From positions 796,424-860,423 of the forward strand of contig OY781057.1 of assembly GCA_963676335.1 (NCBI GenBank): DNA of 64,000 nucleotides. The letters are read 5' to 3'. This document shows, piece after piece, positions 9,145-16,837 of the stretch. How positions within the stretch are numbered: the stretch's first letter is position 1; every line of letters begins with the position of its first letter. Both the position numbers and the translations under genes were made by a program. The notes below the pieces were generated by a model. It was not told where the DNA came from and searched no databases. It worked only from the letters and a program-made list of their open reading frames with translations. Source of the stretch: G963676335 sp963676335. Lineage in GTDB: Bacteria; Pseudomonadota; Alphaproteobacteria; Rickettsiales; Rickettsiaceae.

Positions 9145-9284
9145 TACCTGCTAAATTTGGCCTCTTCTTCTTTCATTTCTTGTAATATCTCATTCATCAT
9201 TTCTTCTACTGAAGAATATTCATTGATTCCAACACCATGCTTTGACTCCTCTAAAGCTCTTATAGTCTCTTTATTAGGTTCTTG
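9144..9284 (-). pseudogene. RelB/DinJ-type antitoxin, 3' remnant
   Basis: The minus strand encodes QEPNKETIRALEESKHGVGI, then EYSSVEEMMNEILQEMKEEE and a stop at 9144-9146. This fits the C-terminal half of a RelB/DinJ antitoxin (the conserved A..E...G....S.EE....L segment). The N-terminal DNA-binding half is missing because the reading frame meets the end of the IS605-type element near 9282. I did not find the missing half on the other side of the element. Confidence 0.65.
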
Positions 9285-9400
9285 ACGTCCTCACCTAGCT
9301 AAAGCAAGGTGATTCCTGGCTGATACAAAAGCATCACCTAGGATTCTTGGGCTAAGCGACTTTGTCGTTTATATCTCCCGAAGCGACCCGTCCAGCCGCT
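9282..9400 (-). ncRNA. possible TnpB guide (omega) RNA at the element end
   Basis: In IS605-family elements the transcript spanning the 3' end of tnpB and the element end forms the guide RNA used by TnpB. Here that segment carries two foldable stretches (around 9292-9312 and 9325-9345) and ends in GTCAA at the element boundary. Flanking antitoxin sequence would then be the guide. This is inferred from position and family knowledge; boundaries are approximate. Confidence 0.35.
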
Positions 9401-10602
9401 AAGATATTAATAGCAGCATTTACATCAGCATGTATTTCATGCCCACAATGGGTACAAGCATACCACTCCTGACGAACTCTACTATTTTTATCTATTACTC
9501 CACAACAAGAACATTTTCTAGACGTATTGATAGGATCAACCTCAACAAAGTTTCCTCCAGAGTATTCTTGTTTGTATTTTAACATATTTTTAAAATCTCC
9601 CCAACCGCAACTTAAAATCTCCCTATTAAGTCCTGATTTAGCTTTAACGTTTTTTCCAGGATTATCTTTTGTACCTTTTGCGGATTTGGTCATATTCAAG
9701 ATTTTTAGATTTTCAACAACGATTAACGCGTGGTTTTTGCTTAAATCTGCTGATGTTTTTTGTAAAAAATCTTTTCTTATATTTGCTATTTTATTTTCTA
9801 CTCTTCTTAAAGCTAAAATAGCTTTTTTCCTGTTAGTATTACTTCCTTCTTTTTTCTTTTTCTTTCTACTTAATGCTCGAGCTACACGTTTTTTTACAAC
9901 ATTTAATGCTGTAATTGCTTTGTTTTTGGCTATTAATCTTCCATCAGATAGCGCTACAAAATTTGTTATACCTAAATCTATTCCTACTTCACCATCAGTA
10001 CGTTCTGTAATTTCTTTTTCTATTTCTGTACAAAAAGATACAAACCAATTACCTAATCCATCTGAACTTACTGTAATATTTTTTATCGTTCCTTCAATAT
10101 CACGACTTTTAAAGAATTTTACCCAACCGATTTTAGGTAAGAATACTTTATTTCCATCAATTTTAAATCCTTGAGGAAAATGAAAACTATCCCTAACTCC
10201 CTTCTTCTTAAATTTTGGAAAACCACACTTCTTCGTAAACACTTTGTAAAACGTTTTATCTAAATCTGCTATAGGTTTTTGAAGCGTCTGTGCTGGGCAT
10301 TCATTTAGAAAACTAAGTTCTTCACTCTTCTTCCATATAGGTACTAATGCCTTGGTGACAATATCAAATCCAGTGGGGAAATATTCCTTATATAGATATT
10401 TCTTTAATTTCTTTGCTTCTTTCTCATCCATTGCCTTACCTCCAAGTTTAACGAATTGCTGATTAATATAATCACAATTAGATTTTTGTAACGCTAAAGA
10501 TTTATTCCATACAAAACGAACACACCCTGCTATTTTTGCAAAAAATTCCTTCTCCTTTGCGTTTGTCTTTATCTTGAATTTATAGGCTTTTCTTATTATC
10601 AT
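9352..10602 (-). CDS. tnpB: TnpB RNA-guided nuclease of IS605 element
   Basis: A 416-aa protein of the OrfB/TnpB family, the ancestor of Cas12. It uses an element-derived RNA to cut the donor site after transposon excision. The RuvC catalytic triad is intact: D209 in GEVGIDLGITN, E297 in IVVENLK, and D393 in HADVNAA. The zinc finger with paired CxxC motifs (CSCCG and CTHCG, about 367-386) lies between the last two. The N-terminus (IIRKAYKFKIK, VRFVWNKSL) matches the helix-turn-helix-containing start of the family. The length is full. Integrity of all motifs suggests recent activity, in contrast with the decayed genes around it. Confidence 0.93.
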   Translation of the reverse strand: MIIRKAYKFKIKTNAKEKEFFAKIAGCVRFVWNKSLALQKSNCDYINQQFVKLGGKAMDEKEAKKLKKYLYKEYFPTGFDIVTKALVPIWKKSEELSFLNECPAQTLQKPIADLDKTFYKVFTKKCGFPKFKKKGVRDSFHFPQGFKIDGNKVFLPKIGWVKFFKSRDIEGTIKNITVSSDGLGNWFVSFCTEIEKEITERTDGEVGIDLGITNFVALSDGRLIAKNKAITALNVVKKRVARALSRKKKKKEGSNTNRKKAILALRRVENKIANIRKDFLQKTSADLSKNHALIVVENLKILNMTKSAKGTKDNPGKNVKAKSGLNREILSCGWGDFKNMLKYKQEYSGGNFVEVDPINTSRKCSCCGVIDKNSRVRQEWYACTHCGHEIHADVNAAINILAAGRVASGDINDKVA

Positions 10603-10630
10603 ACATATATCTTACAAAAGTATATTGAAT

Positions 10631-11038
10631 ATGTCAAATGATATTAGAAAAGGTAGGCATTGCGTATTTATGATGCATGTCCATCTTGTTTTTGTTACTA
10701 AATATAGAAAAAAAGTTTTTGATCCTAAAATCTTAGATTCTATGCAAGAAATTTTTATTAGAGTTTGCTCAATATTTGAAGCAGAATTACAGGAGTTTAA
10801 TGGTGAAAAAGATCATGTGCATTTGCTTATTAATTATCCTCCTAAGTGTTCTGTTTCTACTTTAGTAAATAGATTGAAAGGTGTCTCCGCTAGATTATTA
10901 AGGCAAAAATTTGAAAGATTACGCAACTTCTATTGGAAAAATACACTATGGTCTCCTAGCTATTTTGCTGGTAGCTGTGGTGGCGCCCCTCTCGAGGTCT
11001 TAAAATCCTATATCAAAAACCAAAACCCTTTATCTTAG
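10631..11038 (+). CDS. tnpA: Y1 HUH transposase of IS605 element
   Basis: A 135-aa single-strand transposase of the IS200/IS605 family. The HUH metal-binding motif is H62-V-H64 in DHVHLLI, and the nucleophilic tyrosine is Y127 in LKSYIKN. The HLVFVTKYRKKVF block and the C-terminal helix are present. The frame can start at a TTG (10625), but the ATG at 10631 is preferred. It is divergent from tnpB, with the element's hairpin end just downstream. It looks functional. Confidence 0.92.
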   Translation: MSNDIRKGRHCVFMMHVHLVFVTKYRKKVFDPKILDSMQEIFIRVCSIFEAELQEFNGEKDHVHLLINYPPKCSVSTLVNRLKGVSARLLRQKFERLRNFYWKNTLWSPSYFAGSCGGAPLEVLKSYIKNQNPLS

Positions 11039-11476
11039 CTCTTATATCTCCGTCATGAATGACGGAGTCTTACGAGCGGGAGGATAACGTTTCCATCAGC
11101 ACTATTTATATATAATTATTGGTATAATAGCACAAAGAAAAGAAATATTCAAAATATATTGACTTTTCAGCTTTGAAAGCAAGGGTTTGTTGTGTTTTTG
11201 CAACAGTTGGAAAATTTCAAAGTCATGTTTCGTTCTAGAGTCCTGATTTTCCCTTCAAGTTCAGGATTGGTTACGAAAATTTCAAATATTTTTGAGTTTT
11301 GGAGTTTTTTTCTTTTGCTTGTTTTTTATACTTTCAGTATTTTAAGTATTTTAGGCATCGGATCCTCCCTATCAAACCGCGGAGAAAAATTGCGAAAAGT
11401 GAGTTTTTGAGCGTTAAAAGTGAGTATTGAAAAAAACTTACTTTAACAGTAAAATTGGAAAAAAGGAGATTTCCAC

Positions 11477-11612
11477 ATGGAGAGAATTTCAGATTTAATC
11501 AAAGTTGTACCGTCTACCAAAGGACGAATTATTAGAAACAATTCCCAAAGAAGGAGCTCCTCTTAGGGGTGTTGTCGTTTTTCAGCATAAACTTAGAAAG
11601 ACTGAGAAATGA
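11477..11612 (+). pseudogene. small frameshifted ORF of unknown origin
   Basis: An AAGGAG ribosome binding site (11463-11468) precedes ATG 11477, which begins MERISDLIKVVPSTKGR. The frame stops at 11564. From about 11530 another frame continues sensibly (LLETIPKEGAPLRGVVVF, then QHKLRKTEK) to TGA at 11610. This suggests a remnant gene of about 45 codons with one frameshift. I do not recognise the protein. Confidence 0.3.
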
Positions 11613-11637
11613 AAGCTGATATTATCTCAGTCTTTCT
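11595..11637 (+). terminator. hairpin terminator-like structure
   Basis: The 13-bp arms AGAAAGACTGAGA and TCTCAGTCTTTCT pair perfectly around a 17-base loop. A T-containing tract follows at 11646-11651. It could end transcription of the small upstream remnant on the plus strand. Confidence 0.5.
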
Positions 11638-11740
11638 TAGTACTATTTTTGTCTACTTTATGACAATATTATAATATTTCACTTATACAAGTATGCACGT
11701 ATTACACTTTTCTAATAATCAGAAAAAATATATACAGAAA

Positions 11741-12133
11741 TCACATTAAATCTTCTCCAAGAATTACGCAAAAATTAGGGTGTATTTCCAAATTTATACT
11801 GTGTGTTATTTCAACAATACCTTGTCCATCATCTATTTCTTTTAACTTTAAAAGCAAATCATTTGCGTACTGGATCGATTCATCAGAATCATCTCCACCA
11901 ACAACATTTACTTGCACTTTGTGCAATTGTGGATCTAAATCAAATAGGTTAAAAATTTCTTTAACTTTAAAAATTTCTACTGCTCTTGCTAATCCCGCAC
12001 ACTGCATTCCTTTTATAAAAAAACTAAAAGCTATATCTTTATTTAAACTCATAGCGTCTACCGCAGTTATTTGATCTTCTCTTTTTATTATAACGTACTC
12101 ACCTTTTTCAACTGAAATTGTTTTAATTTTCAT
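11741..12133 (-). CDS. unknown protein, possible inactive CheD-like fold
   Basis: A 130-aa protein I do not recognise as a named family. Its layout parallels the central domain of the divergent neighbour. KDIAFSFFIKG (32-42) lines up with the neighbour's CVAVAIKG. CAGLARAVEIF (45-55) lines up with LAALAHVDRF. VQVNVVGG (73-80) lines up with the neighbour's IFLYGG, and a C-terminal LEIHPNFCVIL (115-125) resembles the CheD ending. In this alignment the catalytic Cys becomes Ala35 and the catalytic His becomes Arg50, so activity would be lost. The gene is separated by only 42 bp from its divergent neighbour, implying shared control. A regulatory or immunity role is speculation. Confidence 0.5.
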   Translation of the reverse strand: MKIKTISVEKGEYVIIKREDQITAVDAMSLNKDIAFSFFIKGMQCAGLARAVEIFKVKEIFNLFDLDPQLHKVQVNVVGGDDSDESIQYANDLLLKLKEIDDGQGIVEITHSINLEIHPNFCVILGEDLM

Positions 12134-12175
12134 ATATTTACTCTATACTATAATTATATACATAACATGTTATAA
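12134..12175. promoter_or_regulatory. 42-bp divergent promoter region with a palindrome
   Basis: The short gap between two divergent genes contains TATACTATAATTATATA, which can serve as -10 elements in both directions. The 12-bp palindrome ATAACATGTTAT lies at 12162-12173. The plus-strand gene has no Shine-Dalgarno, so its mRNA may be leaderless. Confidence 0.4.
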
Positions 12176-13372
12176 ATGAAAGAAGATAAAACTCAAGAAA
12201 TAGAAATATATAAGAACCTAGCTCAAAAAATAAGAGACAATGCTGTAAAAATTGCATTCAATAAAAAAACACATCCAGAAAAAAATTCTGGGTGGTCTTT
12301 TAAAGAATTAATCCAATATGGGGATATGGATTTTAAAAAATATATAGAAACATTAGATGCAATTACACAATTGAAGCATAATAATAATACGGATGCAAAG
12401 GCTTATTGGGTAGATCAACAGGAAGTTGCATTTCTTAAAAAAGATGAGATTAACAATGGATATAAACTAGGAACAGATAATATACGCCAGTGTGTAGCAG
12501 TAGCAATTAAAGGTAGAGACATAGAAGGAAAAGAATTAGCAGCCTTAGCTCATGTAGACCGGTTTACAAAATCTGATTCATTAATTCACGTACTTGATAA
12601 ATTTCAAAAAGAAGGGGCACAAATATTTTTGTATGGAGGTATAGATCAGTCATATCAAAAAAATATTTCAAATTCAAACATCGAGTTAATAGTAGAAGCT
12701 ATAAAAAAAAGTGGGCATCATGATATCAACATAAAAAATAAGCTTATTGGGGATCCAAAGTTAAGCTCAGAATTTGTATTTGATCCTCTAAATATAGAAA
12801 TTAAACAAGAAATGTTTGCTAATAAAGGTTACGAAACAAAATCTATTAGAATAATGAAGAGAGACTTAAATGGAAAAATAAAGAATAATAATTATTATAG
12901 TAATGATATAGTAAGAAACAGTGATTTATGCATAATTAATCCTCAAGAATGTAACAATCTTAATAATTTTAATGAAAACCATCTAAATAAAGAGGAAATA
13001 AATCTCTGTCTAAATAATTACGCAACAAATTATGATTCCTATCTTGATAATCTTGATTATGCTCGTACTCAATATATAGATTCTTTTCCTGAAACTGCTT
13101 CAAAAATGAAGAGAAATATGGAAGCAGTACATTATTTATTAAATAAGCAAAATAATTCAGTAAGTTTAGAAGATATTTATAACAAAAAAATTTTTACTCA
13201 AGAAAAAATACAAGAAATACAAGACAAGAAAAAATTAGAGTTTCCCAAAGAAGACTTGAACAAACTAGAAGAAATCCAAAAGTCTTTAAAAGAATTCAGT
13301 GATACGAATGATATAATTTACTACCCAATAAAAAAAGGTAACGATCCATTGTCTAAACCATTTAAGAAGTGA
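12176..13372 (+). CDS. putative effector with CheD/CNF-like deamidase domain
   Basis: This 398-aa protein is of unknown family. Residues about 95-210 follow the CheD order: GTDNIRQCVAVAIKG, LAALAHVDRF, AQIFLYGG, NIELIVEAIKKSG, then FDPLNIEI. The candidate triad is T100, C106 and H126. The T-to-C spacing of six residues equals that of Thermotoga CheD (T21/C27), and C-to-H is 20 versus 17. CheD, CNF and BLF1 toxins share this Cys-His glutamine deamidase fold. At 398 aa it is far longer than CheD (about 160 aa) and no chemotaxis genes are near. An N-terminal helical region and a charged C-terminal tail flank the domain, so a secreted effector is more likely. There is no signal peptide. The fold call is inference. 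Confidence 0.55.
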   Translation: MKEDKTQEIEIYKNLAQKIRDNAVKIAFNKKTHPEKNSGWSFKELIQYGDMDFKKYIETLDAITQLKHNNNTDAKAYWVDQQEVAFLKKDEINNGYKLGTDNIRQCVAVAIKGRDIEGKELAALAHVDRFTKSDSLIHVLDKFQKEGAQIFLYGGIDQSYQKNISNSNIELIVEAIKKSGHHDINIKNKLIGDPKLSSEFVFDPLNIEIKQEMFANKGYETKSIRIMKRDLNGKIKNNNYYSNDIVRNSDLCIINPQECNNLNNFNENHLNKEEINLCLNNYATNYDSYLDNLDYARTQYIDSFPETASKMKRNMEAVHYLLNKQNNSVSLEDIYNKKIFTQEKIQEIQDKKKLEFPKEDLNKLEEIQKSLKEFSDTNDIIYYPIKKGNDPLSKPFKK

Positions 13373-13997
13373 TAGGTGAAAGAAACAATTATTTTGCAAA
13401 TTGTATGAAAAAGCGATAGGACAGCGTTTTTTAAGGGATATGTGTAAAAGTCAAGATTTAATCTGATAGACACTAATTAATTACTCTGACAAAATTGTTT
13501 AGGAATTTTATTCAGAATAATTATTTTGATAGTAACTGACTTCGTTAAATTTATCAATAGCGATATGTTAGGTTTTACTGCATATCCGGGCCAATTTAGC
13601 AATGAGAATTAATTTTCACATCTATACCTCCTATCATCTTCAAGAAATTTAAAGCTTAAGATATTGAAATTTCAATCTATAGCTGCCGCATTAAGATTTT
13701 TTCAATTTCAAAGTTACTTTCGTTCAAATACCCATCTCTAAAATCATATTCTCCATTAAAATTAATATGACCCATTGATATCTGAGTTCTTATATTTAGA
13801 TCGTCTATTGACGGCCCAGTTCTGGATTTAATTATTGAAATAGTATAGGGATTTAGAGCATTATAGCGGGATAAATAACTAAATCCAGAACTGGGCCAAT
13901 GGCATCTTTGCGTATTTTATTACTTGCTCTAATGTAGGATATTACAAATTTGTCCCAAAATAATGCAAACTTTTTTGAATGAATAAACACCCATAAT
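13373..13997. other. non-coding stretch with an inverted-repeat element and a coding relic
   Basis: No intact gene. On the minus strand about 13690-13815 reads as an open fragment containing LNIRTQISMGHINFNGEYDF and ending in EKILMRQL before a stop. It looks like the end of a lost gene that I cannot name. The fragment abuts the 85-bp inverted-repeat element at 13813-13897. GGGCCAAT occurs at the element's end and again at about 13589-13596. Confidence 0.35.
13813..13897. repeat. 85-bp element with 18-bp perfect terminal inverted repeats
   Basis: The arm GGCCCAGTTCTGGATTTA (13813-13830) is repeated as its exact reverse complement at 13880-13897. Similarity continues inward for about five more bases with one mismatch. 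The GC-rich arms stand out in a very AT-rich region. It could be a MITE-like element or a palindromic element like those scattered in Rickettsia genomes. No clear target duplication flanks it. Confidence 0.7.
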
Positions 13998-15410
13998 CTA
14001 ACGGATTCTCGATATCATCATAGGTTTCTGTTCGGAAGATTCCTGTTTATTTCCCCCATTAACACCAGCTATTTTAGCTTTACCTTTCATATTTGTAGCA
14101 ATTTTTTTAGCCTCTTTTAAGACATTCTCTACGTCTCTAGAGTGAGAAGAAAAAATACTTTTTAAAAATTCTTTAAATCTATCCCAATTAGGTTTCTTTT
14201 CAGTATTATTACTTTTTATTATTACATTTTCAATCTCTGTTTGCAAAAACCTCTTATTCATATCTTTACCTATAAAATTTTCTATCTTATTCGCAGCCTT
14301 TTCAGCAATTTCTTTTACCTTATCTAAAGATACAATATTATCTCCAAGATTCTTTACTTCTTTCTCTATGTGTTTTATTAAAACATCAGGAAACATTTCA
14401 TTTTTTACTACATCATTTTTTTTAAACATATTTAATATACTATTTTCCTCGCTATTCAAATTTTCATTATTAGATAAAAATTTATTAAGTAAAATTGCTA
14501 CATTAACACTATTATCAAAGTCTTTAAATTCATCCATAATCTCTTTTTCTTTTTTTACTGTAGCGTTGCTTTTAAAAGCAATATCAAAATTTGTTACTAT
14601 ATCTATATCCGCTTTTATGCTTTTTACATTATCTCCCGCTTTACCTAAATCAATAAACGAAGTTTCATATATTTTATTATATCCATCAAATTTCTTATCA
14701 AATATAGCTACTCTTCCAATTTCAGTTTGTTCGTTTTTAATTGCTTGACATCTATTTGGATCAGAGTTAATCATATTCTCTGGAACTATTATCGCAGCTC
14801 CTATGTTTTTACATTTTACATTATCTTTGTCAATTACTATTTTTGTGGTTATTTGATTTGAGGATATTAGTCCCTCTTGACTTGGTACAATAAAAGAACC
14901 CAAAACGTTAAATCCGCTTGCAAGCCCCTGTTGAGCATGACATGCTTTAATAACATCCACTTGGGAGTCTGATAATTGATAAGTATCCTTTAATTCTTTA
15001 TTTATATCCTCAACAGTTATCGGATATTTAAGGTTATTATCCTTTAGGAATTTTGTTATTATATCATTTATTTTAGTTGGATCATTTTTTACTTTCTCCA
15101 AATTGGTTTGTAATTCCTTTTTTAGATCGCCCTCTAAACCAATGTTTTTTATAAAATTTTCTATATCTCTATTAGAATCATCCACAAAATTTTTTATTTT
15201 TTTACTTGCTATAGATTTATTTAAATTTATTACATTTCCATCTTTTTCTACAAATATTTCGCTTCTATTTAAATCTATTCCAAATTGCTCCCCTTTTTTA
15301 CTCGAATGAAAATCGTAATGTAAATTATTATTAATCTTTTCTTCTATCGTATTAGGCTTATCCACCTTTTTTATATTAGTAATATCGACGGAATATTTAT
15401 ATGATGGCAT
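13998..15410 (-). CDS. hypothetical protein, effector candidate
   Basis: A 470-aa soluble, Lys/Asn-rich protein with no membrane segment or signal peptide. I do not recognise its family. The only distinctive block is KACHAQQGLASGFNVLGSF (about 155-173), a Cys/His-containing hydrophobic patch in the middle of the protein. The C-terminal third is helical, with coiled-coil-like spacing, and includes NWDRFKEFLKSIFS. The start MPSYKYSVDI at 15410 is the only reasonable one. It stands alone between non-coding stretches in an accessory region with other unknown genes. A secreted, host-directed role is possible but unproven. Confidence 0.6.
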   Translation of the reverse strand: MPSYKYSVDITNIKKVDKPNTIEEKINNNLHYDFHSSKKGEQFGIDLNRSEIFVEKDGNVINLNKSIASKKIKNFVDDSNRDIENFIKNIGLEGDLKKELQTNLEKVKNDPTKINDIITKFLKDNNLKYPITVEDINKELKDTYQLSDSQVDVIKACHAQQGLASGFNVLGSFIVPSQEGLISSNQITTKIVIDKDNVKCKNIGAAIIVPENMINSDPNRCQAIKNEQTEIGRVAIFDKKFDGYNKIYETSFIDLGKAGDNVKSIKADIDIVTNFDIAFKSNATVKKEKEIMDEFKDFDNSVNVAILLNKFLSNNENLNSEENSILNMFKKNDVVKNEMFPDVLIKHIEKEVKNLGDNIVSLDKVKEIAEKAANKIENFIGKDMNKRFLQTEIENVIIKSNNTEKKPNWDRFKEFLKSIFSSHSRDVENVLKEAKKIATNMKGKAKIAGVNGGNKQESSEQKPMMISRIR

Positions 15411-15824
15411 AAAATTAATTATTTTTTTACAAGTTATATTCTAATATTATAACATAATTTATCTCAAAAAAACTAAAGATTAAATTACTTTCAATTTGCG
15501 AATTTTACAGAAATTCCATTTTACCATGGAACTTATTTAAGCAGGACAGAACTTTCGCTATTTCAAAACTGGAAGTAGGAACATAGATATAAAAAGCCCC
15601 TGCTACAACAGAAGTAATAATTTCACTCCATATAAAATGATAATACATTTTTATTCTTGACTATTTAACCTATATTAATTACCTTATAGAGGTCAGGAGA
15701 ATGATTTATATTACTTCTATAGAAAATTTCTGAATAGATAAATCAGAAAAGTCGCAAAAACTAAAGTTACTTTTGATAAAGAAGAACGTTATTAATTTTT
15801 TGCACAACTTTATATACGCATATC
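15411..15824. other. non-coding stretch, possible short relic ORF
   Basis: Nothing convincing is encoded. The minus strand has a 47-codon frame (15505-15648) starting MYYHFIWSEIITSVVAGAF, which could be the remnant of a membrane protein. It has no ribosome binding site and I do not call it a gene. Confidence 0.3.
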
Positions 15825-16820
15825 ATGCTAATTTATCAATCCTACATTTTTAATAAAATAGCAAAATTATTTTTAATTACAATAATTACTGTTACAGTAG
15901 TGCTATGGTTCGGACAAATCATTAAGTTAAGTTATTGTTTAAAACAAGGATCTGGGCTTTTACTATTTATAAAAGTAGCACTAGCATTATTTCCAATTAT
16001 CATATGGCCCATTTTACCCCCTATAACTTTAATTAGCACTATCTATTGTTACTATAAATTACACACATATAATGAATTGTTAATTCTTTCAGATTGTGGA
16101 GTAAATAAACGACAATTAATGCTCCCAGCGATAAATTTTTCGTTAATTATCATGTGTATTAGTTATTTCCTAGGAATATATTTGTTACCTAAATCCAATT
16201 TATTTTTAAAACATACTTCTTATGAGATAAAGCATAGATATGTAAATACATACTTGCTTATGTCCCAAAATTTAACAAATTTAGCCGAAGGGTTATGTAT
16301 ATATATGGATGAAACGCAAAAAATTGTTATTATAGATTTGCGACAAAAAAGCAAAGTAAATGTTATCAAAGCTAAAGAGTTTATTAAAACTAATCAAATG
16401 TTAAGTTTATATAAAGGCATAGAATATATAATAGATAGTAATAACGAAGTAGTGAGTTATTTTGATCATATAATTATTAATTTGAATAAATTATTAAGTA
16501 AATTTACTGCGCCTTACAAAAAAAGCATACAAGAATATTATTTTTGGGAACTAGATAAAACTATACATTACATAGAAATATATCAAAGGTTAATATGGCC
16601 CTTATATTGTATAATTTTAACAGTAATAGGATTATCCATATTTTTAAAGTTTCAATACATAACTACATATTCTTGTTTAATAAGTTTTATAATAAGTTTA
16701 TTTAGTTGCTATATACATTTTTACATATATTCGTATTTTCACAAACATGAACATGTTAATACCTTTATATATCTTATTCCTATATTTTGGCTACTAATAG
16801 GATATATTTTATCAATTTGA
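15825..16820 (+). CDS. LptF/LptG-family LPS export permease
   Basis: A 331-aa inner-membrane protein with the LptF/G (YjgP/YjgQ) layout. Three N-terminal membrane segments lie within residues 12-120, a periplasmic beta-rich domain at about 125-245, and three C-terminal segments at 255-330. Family LptF/G pairs with LptB to extract lipopolysaccharide and feed it to the LptC-A-D bridge. Presence of lpxD, fabZ and lpxA elsewhere in the window is consistent with LPS synthesis. The N-terminal motif (YIFNKIAKLFLITIITVTVVLW) resembles LptF more than LptG, but I leave the symbol open. It converges with fliR. Confidence 0.75.
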   Translation: MLIYQSYIFNKIAKLFLITIITVTVVLWFGQIIKLSYCLKQGSGLLLFIKVALALFPIIIWPILPPITLISTIYCYYKLHTYNELLILSDCGVNKRQLMLPAINFSLIIMCISYFLGIYLLPKSNLFLKHTSYEIKHRYVNTYLLMSQNLTNLAEGLCIYMDETQKIVIIDLRQKSKVNVIKAKEFIKTNQMLSLYKGIEYIIDSNNEVVSYFDHIIINLNKLLSKFTAPYKKSIQEYYFWELDKTIHYIEIYQRLIWPLYCIILTVIGLSIFLKFQYITTYSCLISFIISLFSCYIHFYIYSYFHKHEHVNTFIYLIPIFWLLIGYILSI

Positions 16821-16837
16821 AATTAAATAATAATTAA

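Larger units (their letters stand above)
9282..11085. mobile_element. IS605-type insertion sequence (tnpB and tnpA divergent)
   Basis: The element contains divergent tnpB (minus) and tnpA (plus) with a 28-bp gap and no in-frame damage to either. The end after tnpB has a stem-forming sequence (CACCTAGC...AAGGTG, about 9292-9312) and terminates near TTGAC at 9282-9286. The other end has a perfect 9-bp hairpin, CTCCGTCAT/ATGACGGAG at 11048-11067, the subterminal structure recognised by Y1 transposases. As expected for this family there are no terminal inverted repeats or target duplications, so boundaries are approximate (within about 20 bp). It interrupts a toxin-antitoxin locus. Confidence 0.8.
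11086..11740. other. gene-poor stretch with a frameshifted small ORF and a terminator
   Basis: Between the insertion sequence and the first unknown gene I see no intact gene. A 72-codon open frame (11192-11410) lacks a ribosome binding site and has the skewed Phe/Ser composition of chance ORFs. The supported contents are the small frameshifted ORF at 11477-11612 and the hairpin at 11595-11637, listed separately. Confidence 0.5.

Noticed and set aside
11192..11410. 72-codon plus-strand open frame after the insertion sequence
   Set aside because: No ribosome binding site, Phe/Ser/Leu-rich translation typical of AT-rich chance frames, and no recognisable motif.
12176..13372. A genuine chemotaxis CheD linked to the fliR gene
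   Set aside because: The protein is 398 aa rather than about 160, and no che genes are in the window. fliR lies more than 3 kb away in another unit.
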